From positions 3,119,389 to 3,183,388 of the forward strand of contig JAYKAV010002788.1 of the NCBI GenBank assembly GCA_035582835.1: 64,000 nucleotides of DNA. The letters run 5' to 3'. The DNA comes from Phoebastria nigripes. Lineage: Eukaryota > Chordata > Aves > Procellariiformes > Diomedeidae. Below, in pieces: positions 1 to 13,308 of the stretch (positions are counted from its first letter, which is position 1; each line of letters starts with the position of its first letter). A program made the position numbers and the translations under genes. The notes under the pieces are model-generated. The model saw nothing but the letters and a program-made list of their open reading frames with translations. It did not search any database and was not told the origin of the DNA.

Positions 1-370
1 GCCTGCCCCTTCTTCCACAAGTGGTAAACTCTCCTTTTTTTCCTGAGTCCCAGCAAGAGCTCCCCGTTCAGCCAGGCCGGTCGTCTTGCCCACCAGTTCT
101 TCTTACAGCCCATGAGGACAGCCTGCTCCTGCGCCTTCAAGACTTCCTTCTTGAAGAACGTCCAGCTTTCCTGGACCCCTTTGCCCTTCAGGACTGTCTC
201 CCAAGGGACTCTCTTGACCAGTGTCCTGAACTGGCCAAAATCTGCCCTCTGGAAGTCCACGGGAGCGGTTTTGCTGGCTTCCCTCCTTACTTCACCAAGA
301 ATTGAAAATTCTATCATTTCATGGTTGCTAAGCCCAAGACGGCCTCTGACCACGACATCTCCCAATGTTC
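1..370 (-). mobile_element. CR1 LINE ORF2 fragment (endonuclease end and EN-RT linker)
   Basis: On the minus strand one frame stays open from about 370 to the window edge (roughly 120 codons). It reads like the CR1 ORF2 region joining the apurinic-type endonuclease to the reverse transcriptase: GRLG, then SNHEMIEFSILGEVRR (about 329-282), then RVPWE, FFKKEVLKAQEQA, RRPAWLN (about 86-66) and VYHLWKKGQ at the edge. Seen: the canonical endonuclease SDH triad near the domain end is SNH here (Asn codon at 324-326), so a catalytic-motif residue is changed. Known: CR1 is a non-LTR retrotransposon and copies are usually 5'-truncated. Inferred: this copy starts near 370 and its RT half lies left of the window. 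The plus-strand ORF over the same bases is a shadow. Confidence in the family is high; subfamily not determined. Confidence 0.85.
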
Positions 371-2803
371 AATTCCCTCCTTGCCCACATCTGCCAAATT
401 TCACACAAGTCCTAGTGGAGAACCCCAAATATGAGCAGACACCTGCTCCTCTGAGATATTTAACACCGTAGACACCCTAGGCCCAGTATAAAAAACACTT
501 AGAGAATGGAACCGAAGTGTAACAAAACCACTTTGGAAGGAAAAATGCCACACTGGAACACAACCACTCAAACGCTGCACAGTCTCCGTCAGACTGCTGC
601 TGCCTGCTGCACAGACCTTGCTTCTTTCACATCTCTCCTTGCCCCTGTCTGAACTTTCACTCCAGGGACAGTGTATTTCTGCAGGTCTGGTCGAAGGGAC
701 AACCTCCACAGGTCTTTATGCTCCTTTCAGTTGAAAACTTAACTCTTTTCTTCCCTGCCTCTATTTTCTCCCTGGCTCTGTGCTGTTACCTAGCAGGTAA
801 CACTGCCATTTTATCACTTGCGGTAGCTCCAGGTAGTATCTTCAGATGAAGATCCTATGAAAGACCGTGTACAGAATAAGCATATGCTGCACTATAGAAT
901 TAACTAGCTGAGAACATCTAAATTACATGTTATGTTTATATGTATTACGTTCTATTTGTGAACAATTTTAATTGTATTGTTTTATCCTCATGTGAAGGAC
1001 TTTATAGTATGCGAAGATGTATATATATGAAGTAAATAAGCCTTTTTAACTTGTATAAATACTTTCCTTTTAACATAACGGTAGTGACATTGAAGCAAAA
1101 TCAAAGTACCATGTAACTATTATATATTTCACAGTGCTACAAAATGAGGGACAGAGTTTTCAAATGTGCATACCAAATTGTCAAAGCAGGGTAAACAAAG
1201 GGGAGCTGCGAGTGTCGGCAGTTTCCTACTTCGGATTTGTAGCTGAATGATTTCTATCAGCAGCTGAGATACATTATTGAGAACACAGCCTTCGGTGCAG
1301 AAGGCAAGACAAACTGTGCCTTAGGAGGGAGGGCTAGAAGCAAACCACACTGCCCAGGACCAACTGCAAGTGGCACCAGCGTAACTGATCTCCTTCCAGA
1401 ATTCCGTTTTTTTTCTCTCTAGTTCCATAGATTTTGCTTTAATGAAGCGTTATGTTTTACAGCAATAACTGTATGTTAGCAAAGTGATGAACCAGACATA
1501 AGTTGTACCCTCTCCCATAAATTCCACTCTCCACCCCCCCCAAAGAAAATCTAAATTATCTGTAATGTGTCAAAATATTTCTCACATGTAGAGTCATTAC
1601 ATTCTCACATTAATATTTTAAATCAGTTTTGGGCATTTTGTACATATGCATAATGAGGTTACACCACCCATTCTATAAATTGTGTAATTAAGAAAAAATG
1701 GATAAACGCATTCTATTACGATGGATGGATTCTAAGATTCCTAAGGAATTTTCTCAGACCTTTCAAATGCTATTAACTTGAACTGACTTCATAAAACATT
1801 TCTTAAAAAATTCCTTCCCATTAAGACATTCAGAATTTTTCATAGAAAGAGGCTAATAACAACAAATAAGAAATAATATTCATGTAAAAATACATGGCCC
1901 CTCACAGTGATCTCAGTAAACAGAACAACATAAATACCTGACAGTATTTTCTGCCAAATGTTTAAAAAAAATTAAGCCTATCAGCTACACCCATTATCCA
2001 CAAATTCTTCCACTCAGTAAAACATTACCTACTGCATCCAGGATACTGAAGGATTAGGATCCAAACTGAAATCTGAAACAATCTGCTAAGAATCATGACA
2101 TCTTTCCCTCACCCATAGAAAAAAACCTGATATCAGCATCTTAAGGACAGAACCTTGTATTTTATGTGAAATGTACATATTTTATGTCTGCTTTTTCTTT
2201 CCTGAAAGGCCTGTTCAAAACAAGGAGGAAGAACAATTTTTCTAGTGCTTAAAACCAATAATGGACATTTGATTAGTATTATTAAAAAACAAGATACCAC
2301 ACAATAGGGAACAATATTTTTGTTGTTTTCTCTTCAATCCTCCAGCCATTTCTTTTAACTGGCACAAAACTTCAATCACGGCCTGTCATCTTTCTATCAA
2401 TATTCAATGTCACTGTGTTATACTTAAATTATCTCCACTGGAAACACAAAATGATAGACTGCTGCAGCTGATGGTTTTCACTTTGATTCTTAATGCAAGG
2501 TGGATGCCGGAATAGGACCGACATGTCAAACGTAGGAAATTAAGTAACTTACAAGGGAAGAAGGAAGGCACCTTGTAGTAAGAATTTACTACTCAATTTT
2601 GTCCCTACATTTAGTGTAGAGTTTATTTTTACTATATTACCTAATCTATAATGTAAAAATTTACTACCTCCTTTCAGGGCTATTTATTTCTCTTTAAAAA
2701 AAGGAATAGAGTAATGACTCTCTGCCCCAACCTCCACTGAAACATCTATTATAAATAATCTATTTAAGAGTAAAAAACTTAACTTTGATAGATGAGGAGA
2801 AAG
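371..2803. other. AT-rich unique sequence, no gene recognised
   Basis: I see no supported gene, RNA or transposon here. ORFs are short and interrupted. Minus-strand AATAAA-type hexamers occur near 2688-2683 and 2627-2622, meaningful only if the ORF just to the right is a real terminal exon. Confidence 0.5.
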
Positions 2804-2953
2804 CTACCAGGGAATTTTTCTTATTAAGCAGTCCACATAAAGCCAGCTTCTCAACCCTAGTTTATCATTCACCTCATTCATAATCTGATAAAGCACCTTC
2901 AGGTTTGGTACTAACTCTGATAACTCAGTCTGCATCCTGCTTGTCTTTGGCTC
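2804..2953 (-). other. Possible terminal exon or protein-like ORF, unidentified
   Basis: The minus strand has a TTATTGCAG acceptor-like site ending at 2954, followed by an open frame to a TAG at 2806-2804. The peptide is helix-friendly and protein-like, with segments such as QTELSELVPNLKVLYQIMNE and DKLGLRSWLYVDCLI. Two minus-strand AATAAA hexamers follow within about 200 nt. Against it, the polypyrimidine tract is weak, the open frame extends upstream through the acceptor, and AATAAA is common in AT-rich DNA. Its phase does not join directly to the exon at 16,909-16,969, so at least one intermediate exon would be needed if both belonged to one gene. I do not recognise the protein. Confidence 0.2.
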
Positions 2954-5900
2954 CTGCAATAACAGCCCCAAAACGTCATTAAACAGTTGGGTTGGGTTTT
3001 TTTTTTTTGACTGGATGGGAATTGCTGGAATGAGATTTTTTTTCTGCACTATTTAATATTTGATCCCAAATCGGATTTAAAGGAGAGGGATGAATTATGC
3101 CCTGATTTTGCAGAGCATGCATCTCAGGATCTATGTATTCATCTAAGCTCTGTTCAAACAGTTGAGTTTGAGGAGTTCAAATCCTCCACAAAGGATTCAA
3201 CTTCTAGTGACTTCCACTGAAACCGAAGCAATTCAGTGGCTTTCAAAGTCACAACCAGTTCTAATCCAAGAAAATACATTTGTTTCCAAATGTATTCCGC
3301 AGGAAGAAAGCACAGCGTTTGCATTGAGGCCACATTCTCAGCTGCCACAAATCCGCACTGCTGCAATAGCAGCAATGGCTATTTATACCAAGAGAAGAAT
3401 GTGTTCTTATCGCAAAGCAATTAGAATAATGAGCTTGATCTCTTATTGTTTATTACAGTCTCTGACCACAAGTGTCAGGAAGCATATAGAAGGAATGTAC
3501 AATTCTCCTTTCATTTTTATTCACCTCTGTTCTCTGATATAAAATTCAACAGTTTATAATAAATTCCCCTCTCTGAAAGGATAACAAATTTAGACTTTCA
3601 GTGTCAAGTGAATTTGGGAATGTGAATCATCCTGTGTACTACTGACTGAGCAGGAATTAAGCATACATAACGATTAAAAACAACAGGACAAAGAAATGCC
3701 CTTTTAGAAGAGATACAATTGGGAGAGATGATATATTGTCATCATGTGGGAATGTACCTTGAAATTCAACCCTTGTAACCAGGAAGACACACCTGGAAAA
3801 ATGAGAGAGTTGGCCAAATACTGATGTCAATAGCCGTGTGCTTACGGAGTTACTCCGAAACATCCGAGGGCACAATATGACCCGCTGTGGCTGCAGGGTC
3901 AAATAAGGTCAGGAGCCAAATCATGTTCTGGCTCAAAAAGAGCAAGAGAGAAAGAGCAGGGACTACAGATCCTCCCTGGTTGGACCCCGTTTAGCTACAA
4001 TGAACACTGGCTGCTGTGTGCTGCTGATGACAGCACACTGCTAGCTTGCTGGGGCCTGCATGTCTTCCCAAACTGGCAGAGTACGTTCCCAGCAATAAGC
4101 AGATAAAGCAATGAATGCTTCCAAATGCTAGAGTGAAAGACTGTTCCATGCGAGATAGAGCTATCCTATGTCTTTATATCAGGCTATGCAGGTGATGATA
4201 CTTTATTTATTTTCTACTCATTTAATTATCACAATGCTTGTATCTAATTGGCCAATTAGGACTTTGGGCAAAGTATTGTCCAAACAGAGGACAGGAGGAT
4301 TTAGCAGCACTGCTGGACAGCAGGCAGATGACATCAGACACCCATCCTCATCTTCCTTGATCACTCCACGCCCATCACTACTGTTGATGGCAATCCTGCT
4401 CAAGAGAGACGACAAAGCTTCTGAGAAATGCACAAGCTGGTTTCAAGTCTTGTCTTCAGGGATGCACTCAAAAACAGTAGCAGTAGGAAAATACACATGC
4501 GCCTCTGAACAATTTTCTTGCCAAGTTCAGAAGGGATCAGGTGTTTCTCACTACGTATATTCACCTACATGCAGCCACCAAGGGGACCTGGTAAGAGGGC
4601 AAAAGCTTAATGCCATGGACACAGAGATGACAAACAGCTTTGCGCATCCCTCCCTCCCCTCACGTAATCCTATCTCCACAACTAAGATAGCTTGAGATTT
4701 GCATGAAATCAGGTCACAGAGAAGACAACAGCAGGGCAGAGCCGAGTAAGGCACAGGTGATGCTGATGGGCAAAGAGAAGCACTTTGAAGAGTTTACAGC
4801 CATGATGCACTCACCTTTTTCTCAGTGAAAATAAAAGACTGGGAAAAGTCCCACGACATTACTGGAAACAGTCTCCTGCTTAAGCAGATAGTTTTTTATC
4901 AGTTTTTCAAACTCAGTCCCTAGTTTCTAGAATGCCTCTCACCTGACACTATGCTCTTACTAAACATCTGCAAATAACACTAGCACCTCCTGTTGCACAT
5001 TTTCTCCATTATCTGGATGGGATGATGAAACCACTGTCCTTTAGTTTGACAGAGTATCCAAAGGTAACTCCTCAGCATCTATAGCACACTGCAAATGCAT
5101 CCTCACGTTGACAGCCTTGGACCTTATCTTCAAACACCCTCTGAAAATCCTAGGATGAGGTCAGTGGCTGAACACTTTTTCTGAAGCACAATGGAGCTGT
5201 GAGATAGAAATCTCTCACAGCCAAAGCATCCTTGCATAGGAAATGGAAAACTATTAGAAGCAAATCACCAAAGCTCATTGCATCAACCTTTCCTTCATGA
5301 ATGCAAACATACATTAGCATAGGTATCTACAAGAAAAATTGTATAGGCTTCCAGGTCAAAAAGCCATGCAACCTACTCTCAAGGAAGAGATGTCAGTCAT
5401 GTTAGACATTCAACATTCAAAAAACAGGATCCCCTCCGCATTCACAAGTATCACTGATTAACATGTAATTCAATCAAATAGAAAGAGATGAGAAAACAGG
5501 GAAGAGCACAAGTGATGGAAAAAACATTACTTCTGCTCCAAAATAGAGAAATCTCAGCACACCAAAGCAGCAAAGTGATGTAGAATTACTTATTCTTGAT
5601 GAGGCAAGAATTTGCAGCAGAGGACTACCGTGACATTAATGAGTTTCAGCAAAGTGTTGAACTCTAGCTTTGCAGGCATGACTGACCAGCGCCAGAACAA
5701 TGCAGCGTAAGAAAAAGTCATACAGAATAAGAAAAGATCCTAACAAAATACACAATTACTAACCAGCTAGAGAGGCTGTGAACATTCAGCACATTTTCTT
5801 TTTAAGCAAGGGCAATACTTTCTGTTTTTAGAAGGGGAGACCCAGCCTTGCCCTCTGATGATTTTTGCTATGCTAAGTATAAAATGAATGGAAGACAAAG

Positions 5901-6548
5901 AGCCTGGAGGGAAGGGGGGGAGGCGGGCAAGCTTTTCCATGAATAAGCGGCAAAATCCCCTGTCACCTTGTCTTTGCCAATGCTGTGTGACCATGTGCTT
6001 TAAGAGACACTGGAACAGAGTTCTCCCCTACTTCTCATAAAACAGTACAGTCATGTGCCACAGTTCCCCCACCTCCCAATTAAAAAGGAAATCAATATTT
6101 GTGACCCAGCATCCCTGAACAGGCAAAAATCCAAAAAAAAGAATGAAAGACAACAACAATTGCTAAGCTTGTAATTCTTGTGCCCTTCTTCACTTCTTAT
6201 TGTTTCATACAGAAGCCAAACAGTCATTAAAAAATGTTCAGGGTGCAATATATACCAAATAAACATTGGTGCAATACTAGCTTTCCGCTGGGACTTAATG
6301 TGGAAAAGTAAATTTTGTGTTATGTCTCCTTCCCCCAGACAACTGCTGGACCCAAAAGCCTCCCCATCACATCTCTCCCTTTCTGCAAAAAGCCCCCTCC
6401 ACACCTCAGCTAGCAGATGCTTCCTCAGGAATTGAAGTCCTTCTCTACTTGCAGCAAGCACTCATTTTATCATCGCAGAGCCAGAAGATCCTCACTACTG
6501 CCACAAAAGACCTAGTGGGTTCCATCAATGCAATGATCTCCTATTGTC
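2954..6548. other. Unique sequence, no gene recognised
   Basis: No convincing gene or repeat. A good minus-strand donor (AAG|GTGAGTG) lies near 4816-4810 after a short ATG-starting frame. The 175-codon plus frame at 4168-4695 has no domain or signal I recognise and is probably chance. Confidence 0.45.
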
Positions 6549-6616
6549 GTTTTTTTGGGGTTGGGTTGTTGGGTTTTTTTGTGTTTGGTTTTTGTTTGTT
6601 TGTTTGTTTGTTTTTT
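6549..6616. repeat. G/T-only low-complexity island ending in (GTTT)n
   Basis: These 68 bases contain only G and T on the plus strand and end in tandem GTTT units. It is one of seven such two-letter islands in the window. There is no sign that it is the tail of a recognised retroposon. Confidence 0.9.
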
Positions 6617-8388
6617 AATATTTTCTGACTTGGTGGAAGAAGTAGATTGCCTTCTTTGCCCTTCCCCATTTTTACTGCTCCTGCAATGTGCATTTCATCT
6701 ATAGATGGGTATAAATATTAGTTCTGCCAGTGCAGAAAGACAAAAGTTACAGGTTGGGAACCAAGAGTTGCATCCCGTCGTGAGACATGAGTTTGTCTGC
6801 CAAAGGATCTCCACTAGCACATGGCACCAGATCACTCTGAAGATGAAACGCGCATTATGCTGCAGCGACATGATTACAAACTCCAATCTGCCGCACTTCC
6901 AAAGAGATTATTTCAATTTCCACCCGCTGTGGGCATTAGCTACGCTTTCCACATCCAGAACCAAAAGGAACAGCAAAGATTCTCCCCTTTCCTCCAGACC
7001 AAGTAATCTAAGCTAATCCATTTCCATGAAGCAATACCATCAAATTTCTCATGAGATTATTTAAATTTAAATTTACTAAGAGTTTCCAAGATACTCTGTC
7101 AGGACATTGAAGACATTTTCAAATATATTGCAAGTGATTGTGAAGACAATAAGAACATTTAATGAGAACCTGCACTGTGGTCATGCAGTCTAAGATATCT
7201 TGAAAAATAATCGGCTGTGTTTTAAAGGTGAGAATAGGTTTTCTGTGAATCAAGTGCTTTCTTATATTCCTACTATCCAACTTCCCCCCCATGATTTACA
7301 GAGAGGAAATACACAAAAATAGGTGTGCTAAGGAATAAAGTTGGAAACAAAAGAAAGAAGGTAAGAGTAAAATTTACAAAGTGGAAATGAGACAAGTGGA
7401 AGGAAGAGAGACAGAGAAGCCACAATAAAGGAAAGACCAGGAGGAGAATCAGAAAGCCCCCTCTCTAAGAATGCTAACTTCAAGATAGAGCAATTAAAGA
7501 ACAGCAGCAAACAAGAAAACACACAAACGTTTAAACCAGAGGAAAAAAAAAAGAAATAGAGTAAGAAAGGATAGTTAAGTTTTTCTTCTTTCTTAACTGG
7601 ATTCACCATTGTGAAAATTAAGTTTCCAAAACTATTAAAAAAAGAGGATGTATCTCCCAAATAAGGCTGGACCAATACAGCAACCAAAAAAATCACCTGT
7701 AATTTACTAACTAGTAATTTACTAACTAGCACACTTAGCAGTTTGCTTTTTACTATTCACAGCTCCTTTTATTCATGAATATTTTGGGCAAGTGAACTTT
7801 CCCTCACTACAACAGTACCAAACCAAAAGATCAGTGGGACAGTAAAAAAGCTTGAATACTATTTCTGAATATCGAGTGGGAGCAACTCTGCATATACATG
7901 CTGCCTTTGCCAATTTTTCCCTCCCCTATAGAAATCTATTTAAAGTGCTGTTTTTGTTCACAAGTTCCTATGTTCTTGTTACCAGTTACACAGCTGAAGT
8001 GATAATCCTTCAATTCATGATATCATAACCTTTCCACAGCAAAGTAAGTGCTATGACATAAGTTGCTGTTTTCAGGCTGGAAAAATGTATCAGGAAAACA
8101 TGAGCCTTTAAGAAACAATAATCCTGTTTTCATGACAGTGTCTCTCATGTAGACTGAAGAATAAGGTAACTGCAACAAAGCAAACGTATGTTCACAACAA
8201 GGAGAACTGATTCTCCGAAGTAAAGTCTTTGATCATCCCCATGTGGCTTTGGTGACACCGCAATGCTTTTTCAACATTACTGAACGCAGACAAGTTTTTT
8301 GTTGTTGGTGGTGGTTGAAAGCTTTTTGGGAACCCAATGTGTAGTTTTACCATACAATATGTTCAAAAGAGACTCTTTTACTCTAAAG
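6617..8388. other. AT-rich unique sequence with a small tandem duplication
   Basis: No gene recognised. Near 7701-7729 a 14-15 base unit, TAATTTACTAACTAG, is present twice head to tail, a recent-looking local duplication. Confidence 0.5.
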
Positions 8389-8468
8389 AACAGCAAACCA
8401 CAGTTCAGGCAGAATGCCTTCAGATGTTACAGAAGCGTGCAAAAATTTCTTCCCGTTTTGTGAATCTG
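8389..8468 (+). other. Weak candidate plus-strand exon
   Basis: A pyrimidine-rich stretch ending TCTAAAG precedes 8389, and a strong donor CTG|GTAAGT follows 8468. Between them one frame gives a helical peptide including QQTTVQAECLQMLQKRAK. Against it, the acceptor ends AAG rather than CAG, and the strand is opposite to the better exon at 16,909. I do not recognise the protein. It may be chance. Confidence 0.2.
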
Positions 8469-11400
8469 GTAAGTTATTTATCATATTCACTTTCAGTGGC
8501 ATCAACTTCTAACCATGTTCCCAATTTTCAGTATTTAAGATAATCACACTGGGCCTAGTCCTGCAGCCCTTCGTTGCATGGGCAGGCAACACAAGTGATT
8601 TCACTGACATCCAAGAGCGCTTTTTCAGGGAGGTAAGGATCACTCATAAGCAACAGCTTGAAATCACAGGCAAACAACATGTTTTGGGAAACTACCCCTA
8701 TATAATCAACGTTATATTAAAAAACAGAAATAACCCATACAGACAGGAACAGTAGAGAAGTCGTAACCAGATGAGAGAGCGAGCTATGCATCCACAAGGA
8801 CACTCAGCCCTTTTGATGCACTCTAAGACCATCTTAGACCAGCTTTAAAACCATCAGCAGTATGAAACACTGTCCCTTCGGTGTGCCGTGCTATTGAGAG
8901 CATTCATACCCAGCTCTGCTCCCAAAAACATTTCTGAAACTTCGTATGTTATAAAGGAGACTTGAGACACATGGTATGTAAACTAACAGGATGAATAATA
9001 AGGGACAATAATAACTGTTTTAAGACTGTTCATTTTCAAGTAAACTGGAACGTGATGTGGAGGCAATTAATCCTGACTTGTCCTACAGCATGGAACTCTC
9101 AGGACATTGGAGATCTCATCTGAAGGAATGGAGCTCGGTGAAGACTACACATTCAAATGCATTAAAAACACTGCCTGCATGAGAAAACCACAAATTTCCA
9201 ATGCAGAATGCATGCATGCACTAGCAGCCTGAGCAACCAGCTTGCAGCCACTTTTGTTCTGAACTAGTCAAGTGACATTTGATTGAAACCCTTAAAAAAA
9301 AAAATCACAGATGTATGAGATCAAGTAAGACACACCTTGGGCTCGACTTCTGCTTCTTCAGTAAATACAAGTTGTCCTAAACACACACAATCCCCTTCAC
9401 ACTTCAGAGAACAAAGAGCCACGCAGATGAGCACACCTCACAGGTGTAAGATTCCACTACATTTCCTGCACTGTGCATCCATGAGTTGAAAAAAAGCCAC
9501 CATTAACATGAAAACAAACATTGTTGAACAGAAAATGAACCAAGACAAATAGCAAAAGAGAGTCAATTAAAGCAGAAAGGTTTTGCATACATTTGCAAAG
9601 TTACCAGGTGCTGTCTCATTCAACAACGGCAGAACATAGTCATTGCAATATTACATCTTACTAGCAGGCATATTTATTCGTTTCCCCATTCTTGCAGAAT
9701 AACACAGAAAATAGCTCAATAAAACACCTTTTTGTAATTGTCACCAGTTATTCTTGAACAATATTATTCCCCCAAAATAATTTCATGATTCCTATCTGGG
9801 AATTAGAAAAAGCAACTAAAAAGCCCCGGGTTTGTGATGAATGGAAGTCACAGCATAATCTTTTGAGGCCTGGAGAACAGTACAATCACATTAAATTCCC
9901 TCAGCTCAAGAAATGTCATCTTTACATCGGCTGGTACAAAAAAATTGTTTCCAGCCTGAGGCAGTTATGATAAGGGATTTAGAAGCCATCACCATGTGGG
10001 CCATGAGATATAAAGGAATGCATCACCGCATATAAAGTGTCGGCTGCTCACAATTTCGGAGCTAATGTTCTCACAGCTGTGTATGACTTAGACCAGCTGG
10101 GAAGAAGAAAGGGACTAAATGAGTCACTAGAAGATCTAGTATTTTGTCTAACCTGCATTTAACACTCCTGCAGCAAAACTGTTGGTAAGCAAAATAAGAT
10201 CAGATCATTATCCAGCAAGGGACGGGGCTGTGGGCTCTCTTGGAAGCACAGTAGAAAACACAGTCTTGGGGACAGGTAGGCAAAGGTGGCATTTCAGTCC
10301 TATCTGTGCACTCCTAAGATATTACCAGCAGCTGAAACAGCCCTCAGTGTGACTGAGGCAGGTCACAGGTTACACAAAATTACCGCAGGCCATCTGGCAC
10401 TCCCAAGCATGCCTGCGCTGCTGCGTATACGAGAGGGAAAAGCTTTTGGAAAGCCTTACTCGGCAGCCTTAGCACAGCAGTTCTCCTCTGGCAAACGCCA
10501 GGCTTTCTACCAATTTCTACATGGGGCACTAACAGCCCAAGATGAAATCTTACCCTTTCAGAAGAGTCTGTAGACAGCCACAGAGGGGCTTTCTCATTAA
10601 AACGCTTGAAATTTGCAAGCTTGTACTGCTAGGCTTGGATACCACAGGCTGCTCTTCAAAAGCAGCATCAGACTTCAAACAGGGCCCTGAGTGGGTGCAG
10701 GAGGCTAAAAAGCTCCAGTTGGATGCAGGGATCTGACCTCACCTCACTGCAGAAAACCGTGACAGTCTTGCGAAACGTTTAAACGCCTAATTTTTTAATT
10801 AGCAATGAAGGCAGCTCCTTCTGGGGTTTCTGCTGCCTCGGGGTTCAATTTTCCATGACAGGTCTGGCTCTTACATTCTGAGTGCATGCAGAAGGATAAA
10901 CGGTGGTCCCAAGATCTTTGGTTTCTCCTGATGTTTTATTTGNTCTCTGCCTCCTTCCTCCTCAAGGTGTATTTTCACTTGTGAGATGCTCCTTCATTGC
11001 ATATCGTATCTATCATTAATTGCTCAGGCTGTGGTTCAGACATAACTTTCATGTTAACATGCAATGCCACTCAGGAAATATTTGGTATGCCAAAAACCCC
11101 AGTTCTTAGGCCAAATGTCAAATCATTCACAGCATACAAAAAAGAAATCTTCAGATGACACTCTCTTATAACAATTCTGCCACGTTTATTCCATCTGCTT
11201 AAGAGTGCAAAACTTTCACAGATTATCAGTTTCTAATAAGTTTCACAAGGGCAATGTATTCCAAATATGTTTCTACGGATATCAAGCAGATGGACTTTTG
11301 AAAAATAAAAGCATTGTTATTTCATCCTAAACCCCATGAAGCTGATTTGCATCATTGAGTTAATCTTAGTTTTCTTTGGTATAAAAAAAAACATTTGAAA

Positions 11401-13094
11401 AGTATAAAAAAAGATTTTTTTTTTTTTTTTTTTTAAATAAAATGGCTTATTTCCCTCTACTACTGCAAGAATAGCACAGCAGCGTCTCTAAAGGTAAGAC
11501 TGAGCTGAAAGAACCAAAGCCTTTTGCTGCATGTTTCAGTGATGTAACTGAATTCCTGTTTTTGCACAGCATTTTATAAGATAACTGTATTTGCTGTGGA
11601 ACATTTACTACCTTCTACAAGGGCAATGGTCTGAAAGATAAATTTTTTTTTTTTAAAATTTTACCTTGTTCCACACATTTGTTTTTGTTTCTCCAGCTAT
11701 CAAATATGGTTCTCACACAGATCAATCTTTTTATGCACACGCATTCTCACAACCCCCTCTGCAATGGAAGGGAAATAGACCGAAGCTAGGACAGAGATTT
11801 AATGAGATACAGGGCGCATGTAAAATGTGACAGATGCACAATTGCTCACATCGCATGACTTTCATTGAGATATGTAAGAGCTAGCAAATACCTCGAAAGA
11901 TGATGACTTTTCATGCAGAAATACATATCAAAGGTTTCTTACCCATTTAAAAGGCAGGTGATTTTTTTGGTATCTTCAAAAACAAGTAAATATTTACAAA
12001 CACCAAGTCTAGATTTGGATTCCCACATCTAAGTACCTAAACAAACATAACTCTCTCCATCTCCATTGATTTCAAAGGTGTTTATTGGTACCCCACACAT
12101 TTTGCAAAATCTGGCCACTTTTATTTAAGTATTGATTTAGGAGACAGCATTTAAGCATGAAATCCCAACCCAAATCTTCTGCTCTTACGGCTTTATAGCA
12201 CTCTTTCCTGGGCTCAATTCACGACCTTCAACCATTTACATGACTTAAGCTCACTTATGGCAGAACTTGGTGGTTCTTGAAAGAGTTGGATTGTTGAAGC
12301 CCACTTTAGTCATGGTAATGATATAAAGCCCCAGCAGAGCCTTCACTTGGAGTGGAAAGAAGTGAGATGAAGAAATACACTTCTGAAGAAAGAACAAGGG
12401 TCCCACAAGAAGATGCTCAGCTGACTTTCAATGAGCTAGATCAGACAACTATAGCAAACTTCTCCCATACAATCCCTCTTAAACCGCTCAAGTGATGAGC
12501 TGAAGTTACCTAAACAAAACTTCTTGCGCTTCAGATATTCATACAGACAGATGTCTTCACTGAACACAGTTTCATTAGCCTAACTCTGACCACTTTTGCA
12601 CATCTCCTGTTTACTAACAAAAGGTAAGCAATTTGCAAGGTCTACCATGGAAGCAGGTCTACAATGGTATTTACACTCTCAAAAGAGCAGCTAGTGATTT
12701 ACTGTATAAGCTCTAGCAGTGGCTTGAATTATATTGGTGACTGGAAAAGAGACAGCCTGCAGGATTATTAAACGTGCTATTTATTTGTTCTTTTCTTGAA
12801 GGATACTGTCCTCAACGACTGTCAATCCACTGCTCAGAATACAAGCTATATTTTAAAAGGAAAAAACAATGTCAAGTAATCTGTATACTTAATGGTGGTT
12901 AGCCTTCTTTGGGGTGAAACTATTAGATACTGAACATATTTCCTTTTTTGTCAATGCATATTTTCCCTTTTTTTCTATAGGTGCAAGGCCACTAAAAGAG
13001 TACTGTTCTTAATCAAACAGATTAACATTCTATTAAGCTACTTGAGAACAGATGTATTTTGTAGGCTGCAGTCAGAAGTACTGCATTTGTTTTT
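8469..13094. other. Unique sequence with poly-T tract, no gene recognised
   Basis: No supported gene. A T20 tract is at 11,415-11,434. A single N is at 10,943. ORFs are all under 100 codons and look random. Confidence 0.5.
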
Positions 13095-13166
13095 AAAAAA
13101 AAACAAACAAACAAANCAAAAANAAAAACAAAAAAAAAACCAAAAACCCAACAACAAAAAACCAAA
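13095..13166. repeat. A/C-only low-complexity island with (CAAA)n and two Ns
   Basis: Seventy-two bases of only A, C and two Ns (13,116 and 13,123), with CAAA-type tandem units. It continues into a mosaic of a C9 run (13,197-13,205), (CAA)n near 13,213-13,230 and G runs (13,288-13,294 and 13,299-13,308). The Ns probably mark positions where slippage prevented a clean base call. Confidence 0.9.
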
Positions 13167-13308
13167 GGCACTCCAGTGAATAAGCTAGGTTCCCCTCCCC
13201 CCCCCAAAAAAGAACAACAACAACAACAAAAAATCGTAAGAGGAATATATTCCAAACTTTTCTTAAGAAAATAAACAAGAGAGAAAAGGGGGGGAGACGG
13301 GGGGGGGG

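Noticed and set aside
3657..3902. Minus-strand ORF after a strong CAG acceptor near 3,796
   Set aside because: The acceptor is good but the frame also runs upstream through it, the peptide is unrecognised, and no second splice site supports it.
4168..4695. 175-codon plus-strand ORF
   Set aside because: Random-looking composition with no motif; a competing open frame exists on the other strand.
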